Assembly: GCA_013215905.1 (NCBI GenBank)
Contig: JABSQI010000016.1
Span: 1-16,761 of the forward strand
Source of the DNA: Legionellales bacterium
GTDB taxonomy: Bacteria; Pseudomonadota; Gammaproteobacteria; PIVX01
DNA length: 16,761 nucleotides
Direction of reading: 5' to 3'
Shown here: one piece after another, positions 14,637-16,761 of the stretch
How positions within the stretch are numbered: position 1 is the stretch's first letter
How the letters are laid out: every line of letters begins with the position of its first letter
The notes under the pieces: model-generated
Databases searched by the model: none
Told to the model about the DNA's origin: nothing
The model's input: only the letters and a program-made list of their open reading frames with translations
Translations under genes and position numbers: made by a program

Positions 14637-15434
14637 TTAATCAAGATATTCCATCAAATCAGCTTTTGACTCAGCTTTTAATTTATTTTTTAAATTTTCA
14701 AAGTGTGTTTCTACTGTTCTGTTAGATATTCCAAGGATCTCTCCAGTCTCTCTGGCAGATTTACCCTGATTATATAATTCAAAACATTGTAGCTCTCTTT
14801 TTGAAATATTTTTATATTTATCTAGTTTACCTGTATTTTTCAAAAACATTATCAACTTCTTTCTGCGCTCATCTTCTATTTGCTTTTTAGATTCTTTAAA
14901 GTAATCTGGAAAATGGTCAGAAAAATTAAATTTGTTGCCTTTGCAATAATCTAAAATGCTTTCACTAGAATTTTTAATATGCTTGATAAATTTTTTAACT
15001 AGAGGAACATCATTAACAAGTTTATTATAGATTTCAATACTATCTGAGCCAAATATATATTTTCTATATGCTTGACCGTCGTTTATCCTTTCTACGTAAT
15101 GAAATCCATGCCCAATATCAAATACCTTGCCATACAATGCAAACTCGTTGCTATGCAGCCTTTTGGTAAATGGATTAGATTCATATAAATCTATAGAATC
15201 ATGTTTTTGCTCGCTAAAAACAAATGTTGTGTTTTCTTTGTAAGTTTTTTTATCAAGATATACCTCCACAAAATCTTGTCTATTAGCTACAACAGTTCCA
15301 TAACCATCCTTGTCAAACTCAAAAATTCCTATCTGGGTAACATTACCAAGGATACTAGATGCTTGCATACATAACCCGTTAAAATGCTTTTCAAATTTTT
15401 GACAACCTGACATATAATCTATTTCAAATGACAT
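14637..15434 (-). CDS. LuxR-type transcriptional regulator
   Basis: I start this 265-aa protein at 15434 (MSFEIDYM) because GGAGGAAA (complement at 15439-15446) sits just before it; an ATG 21 bases upstream would put that site inside the gene. The C-terminal 57 or so residues are a LuxR/GerE helix-turn-helix: ISKRELQCFELYNQGKSARE, then ILGISNRTVETHFENLKNKL. The roughly 200-residue N-terminal part, with YGKVFDIGHGFHYVERI, looks like a sensory PAS/GAF or autoinducer-binding-like domain, but I cannot name the ligand. No LuxI-type synthase is nearby, so it would be a solo regulator. It follows the transporter gene by 33 bp and is probably co-transcribed with it. No evidence ties it to the toxin array. 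Confidence 0.85.
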   Translation of the reverse strand: MSFEIDYMSGCQKFEKHFNGLCMQASSILGNVTQIGIFEFDKDGYGTVVANRQDFVEVYLDKKTYKENTTFVFSEQKHDSIDLYESNPFTKRLHSNEFALYGKVFDIGHGFHYVERINDGQAYRKYIFGSDSIEIYNKLVNDVPLVKKFIKHIKNSSESILDYCKGNKFNFSDHFPDYFKESKKQIEDERRKKLIMFLKNTGKLDKYKNISKRELQCFELYNQGKSARETGEILGISNRTVETHFENLKNKLKAESKADLMEYLD

Positions 15435-15467
15435 TAAGTTTCCTCCATTTTTCAAATACGCAAAATA

Positions 15468-16736
15468 CTAAGCATAACTTGTTTTAAGTAAAATATTGCT
15501 TCTTAATTTCTGTAAATCAGACAAAGCAATAAACGTAACAACCCCAACAATGAATAAACATAATCCTAATAACAATCCACCATACTCCATGCTCATTATA
15601 GTTGCAGCAAGCATTGGAAAAAAACCTGATAATATTACCCCTAAACCACTAGCAAAAGAATAACTACTATATTTAACCGATGTATCTGAAATTGACTCTA
15701 TAAGAAAAACAGTCAAAGAAGCAACTAATGAGCCATTTAAAATAGCATAAATAAATTGACCCCATAAGAACATGTTTTCATTCATGTTATTTAAATTGCT
15801 ATAAAATATAAATAAAAAAACTGACATAGCAACTATTACTTTTTTCGCAATTTTAGCTTTCCCGATTCTATCTGACATATATCCAACAACTGGTGCTGTA
15901 ACTACGGAAACTATGACAACAAATATAATACTTAAATCTATGGTCTCATTACTGATGGGAAGCAAAGACGTGGTTTTTAAATACGATGGCAAATAAATAC
16001 AATGAACAACAAAAGCACAAAAACTAAAACTGCTTGCTATGGCTATTAGTAAAATGTTTTTGGGATATCTTTTTAATCCTGATAATATTGGATATCTTAC
16101 AAGCTGTTTATTTTGCTTGGCTTGTTCATATGCCGAGGTCTCATCAGATTTATTTCTAATATAACGACCTAAGAATGCTACAAAAAACCCTAGGATGAAA
16201 GGTATTCTCCATGACATTGCAGGAAAGATTGACGATACATAGCTTATTATTGTAGCAAGAAGTGTGCCGCTCATTAACCCAGCTAAAACCAATGAAGCTG
16301 CAAATCCTTTCTTGTTACTAGGTGAATGTTCTAAAGCAAAAATCATCCCACCAGGAGATTCTCCACCAGCAGATATTCCTTGCATAATTCTAGCTAGTAC
16401 TAGTAACAAAGGAGCAAGAACTCCTATTTGCTCGTATGTAGGCAGTATACCTATAAGCAAAGTACTAAACCCCATAAGGATTATAGAAGAGCTTAACGCT
16501 GATTTTCTTCCAAGCCTATCTCCCATATGCCCAAAAAGTAATCCACCAAGAGGACGAAATATGAAACCTATCGCAAAAGCTGTATAACTCCATAAAGTAG
16601 ATAAAAAGATGTTTTCAGCTGGAAAGAATAAAGGGGCAAATGTTGAGGCAAAAAAGCCAAAAATTATAAAATCATAGAACTCAAGACCACTGCCTATACT
16701 TGACGAGAATATCTCCCTATATTTCATTTTGTTCAT
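15468..16736 (-). CDS. MFS transporter of the metabolite:H+ symporter (ProP-like) group
   Basis: This is a 422-aa inner-membrane protein with about 12 hydrophobic segments. The signature loops of the family are present: GHMGDRLGRKSA at about 69-80 (MFS motif A), RIMQGISAGGE at about 116-126, and a second-half motif, GYMSDRIGKAK. The N-terminal GSGLEFYDFIIFGFFA is typical of proline/betaine and dicarboxylate symporters of this group, which are abundant in intracellular proteobacteria. The substrate cannot be read from sequence. The start at 16736 has AGGGAG (complement at 16743-16748) at good distance. It is the first gene of a two-gene operon with the LuxR regulator; its promoter lies beyond the window's end. 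Confidence 0.88.
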   Translation of the reverse strand: MNKMKYREIFSSSIGSGLEFYDFIIFGFFASTFAPLFFPAENIFLSTLWSYTAFAIGFIFRPLGGLLFGHMGDRLGRKSALSSSIILMGFSTLLIGILPTYEQIGVLAPLLLVLARIMQGISAGGESPGGMIFALEHSPSNKKGFAASLVLAGLMSGTLLATIISYVSSIFPAMSWRIPFILGFFVAFLGRYIRNKSDETSAYEQAKQNKQLVRYPILSGLKRYPKNILLIAIASSFSFCAFVVHCIYLPSYLKTTSLLPISNETIDLSIIFVVIVSVVTAPVVGYMSDRIGKAKIAKKVIVAMSVFLFIFYSNLNNMNENMFLWGQFIYAILNGSLVASLTVFLIESISDTSVKYSSYSFASGLGVILSGFFPMLAATIMSMEYGGLLLGLCLFIVGVVTFIALSDLQKLRSNILLKTSYA

Positions 16737-16761
16737 GGATAACTCCCTGTAATTTATTTAT

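Noticed and set aside
16264..16587. Plus-strand open frame within the transporter gene
   Set aside because: It is the antisense of conserved MFS motifs and has no family resemblance.

Overview
The window comes from an AT-rich Gram-negative bacterium. It encodes outer-membrane inverse-autotransporter proteins with signal peptides and a proline/betaine-type MFS carrier of a kind frequent in intracellular Pseudomonadota. Genes are short and tightly packed, many with ATGA overlaps, and broken genes are common. This suits a host-associated (for example amoeba- or arthropod-associated) proteobacterium, but I cannot name the genus.

Layout. 1-545: gene-free DNA with about 125-bp imperfect repeats carrying small hairpins. 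546-942: very AT-rich, gene-free. 943-975: a sequence that recurs inverted at 14574-14608. 1099-1683: a Tn3-type serine resolvase behind a res-like set of dyads. 1758-3722 and 3858-8276: two paralogous inverse autotransporters, each with a J-domain (HPD motif). 8273-14475: a plus-strand array of small genes that looks like a polymorphic-toxin immunity array, interrupted by rtcB-prfH (9493-11269). 14467-14635: inverted-repeat debris and a terminator-like hairpin. 14637-16736, minus strand: an MFS transporter gene followed by a LuxR-type regulator.

Central interpretation. The last 50 or so residues of the 1472-aa inverse autotransporter look like the 16S rRNA-cleaving domain of colicin E3/cloacin, with the catalytic Asp, His, Glu and C-terminal Arg all in register. 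The gene overlaps a CPWCG zinc-ribbon gene (putative immunity). A second gene, at 11796, resembles the colicin E3/cloacin immunity protein. In between sits rtcB-prfH, the module known to rescue (PrfH) and re-ligate (RtcB) ribosomes whose 16S rRNA has been cut in the decoding centre, which is the lesion colicin E3 makes. The locus therefore seems to combine a surface-anchored (type Ve) rRNase toxin, protein immunity and repair of the damage. In this sequence rtcB carries a one-base frameshift before its guanylylated histidine, so repair may be lost or conditional here.

The array shows turnover: two zinc-ribbon paralogues, an intact and a decayed DUF4279-type gene, a probable premature stop in the 12095 gene, and gene remnants. 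The resolvase at one edge and the inverted repeats at 943 and 14608 suggest that the whole 13.7-kb block is, or was, a mobile unit without its own transposase. Family matches are from memory of the sequences; no search was run.
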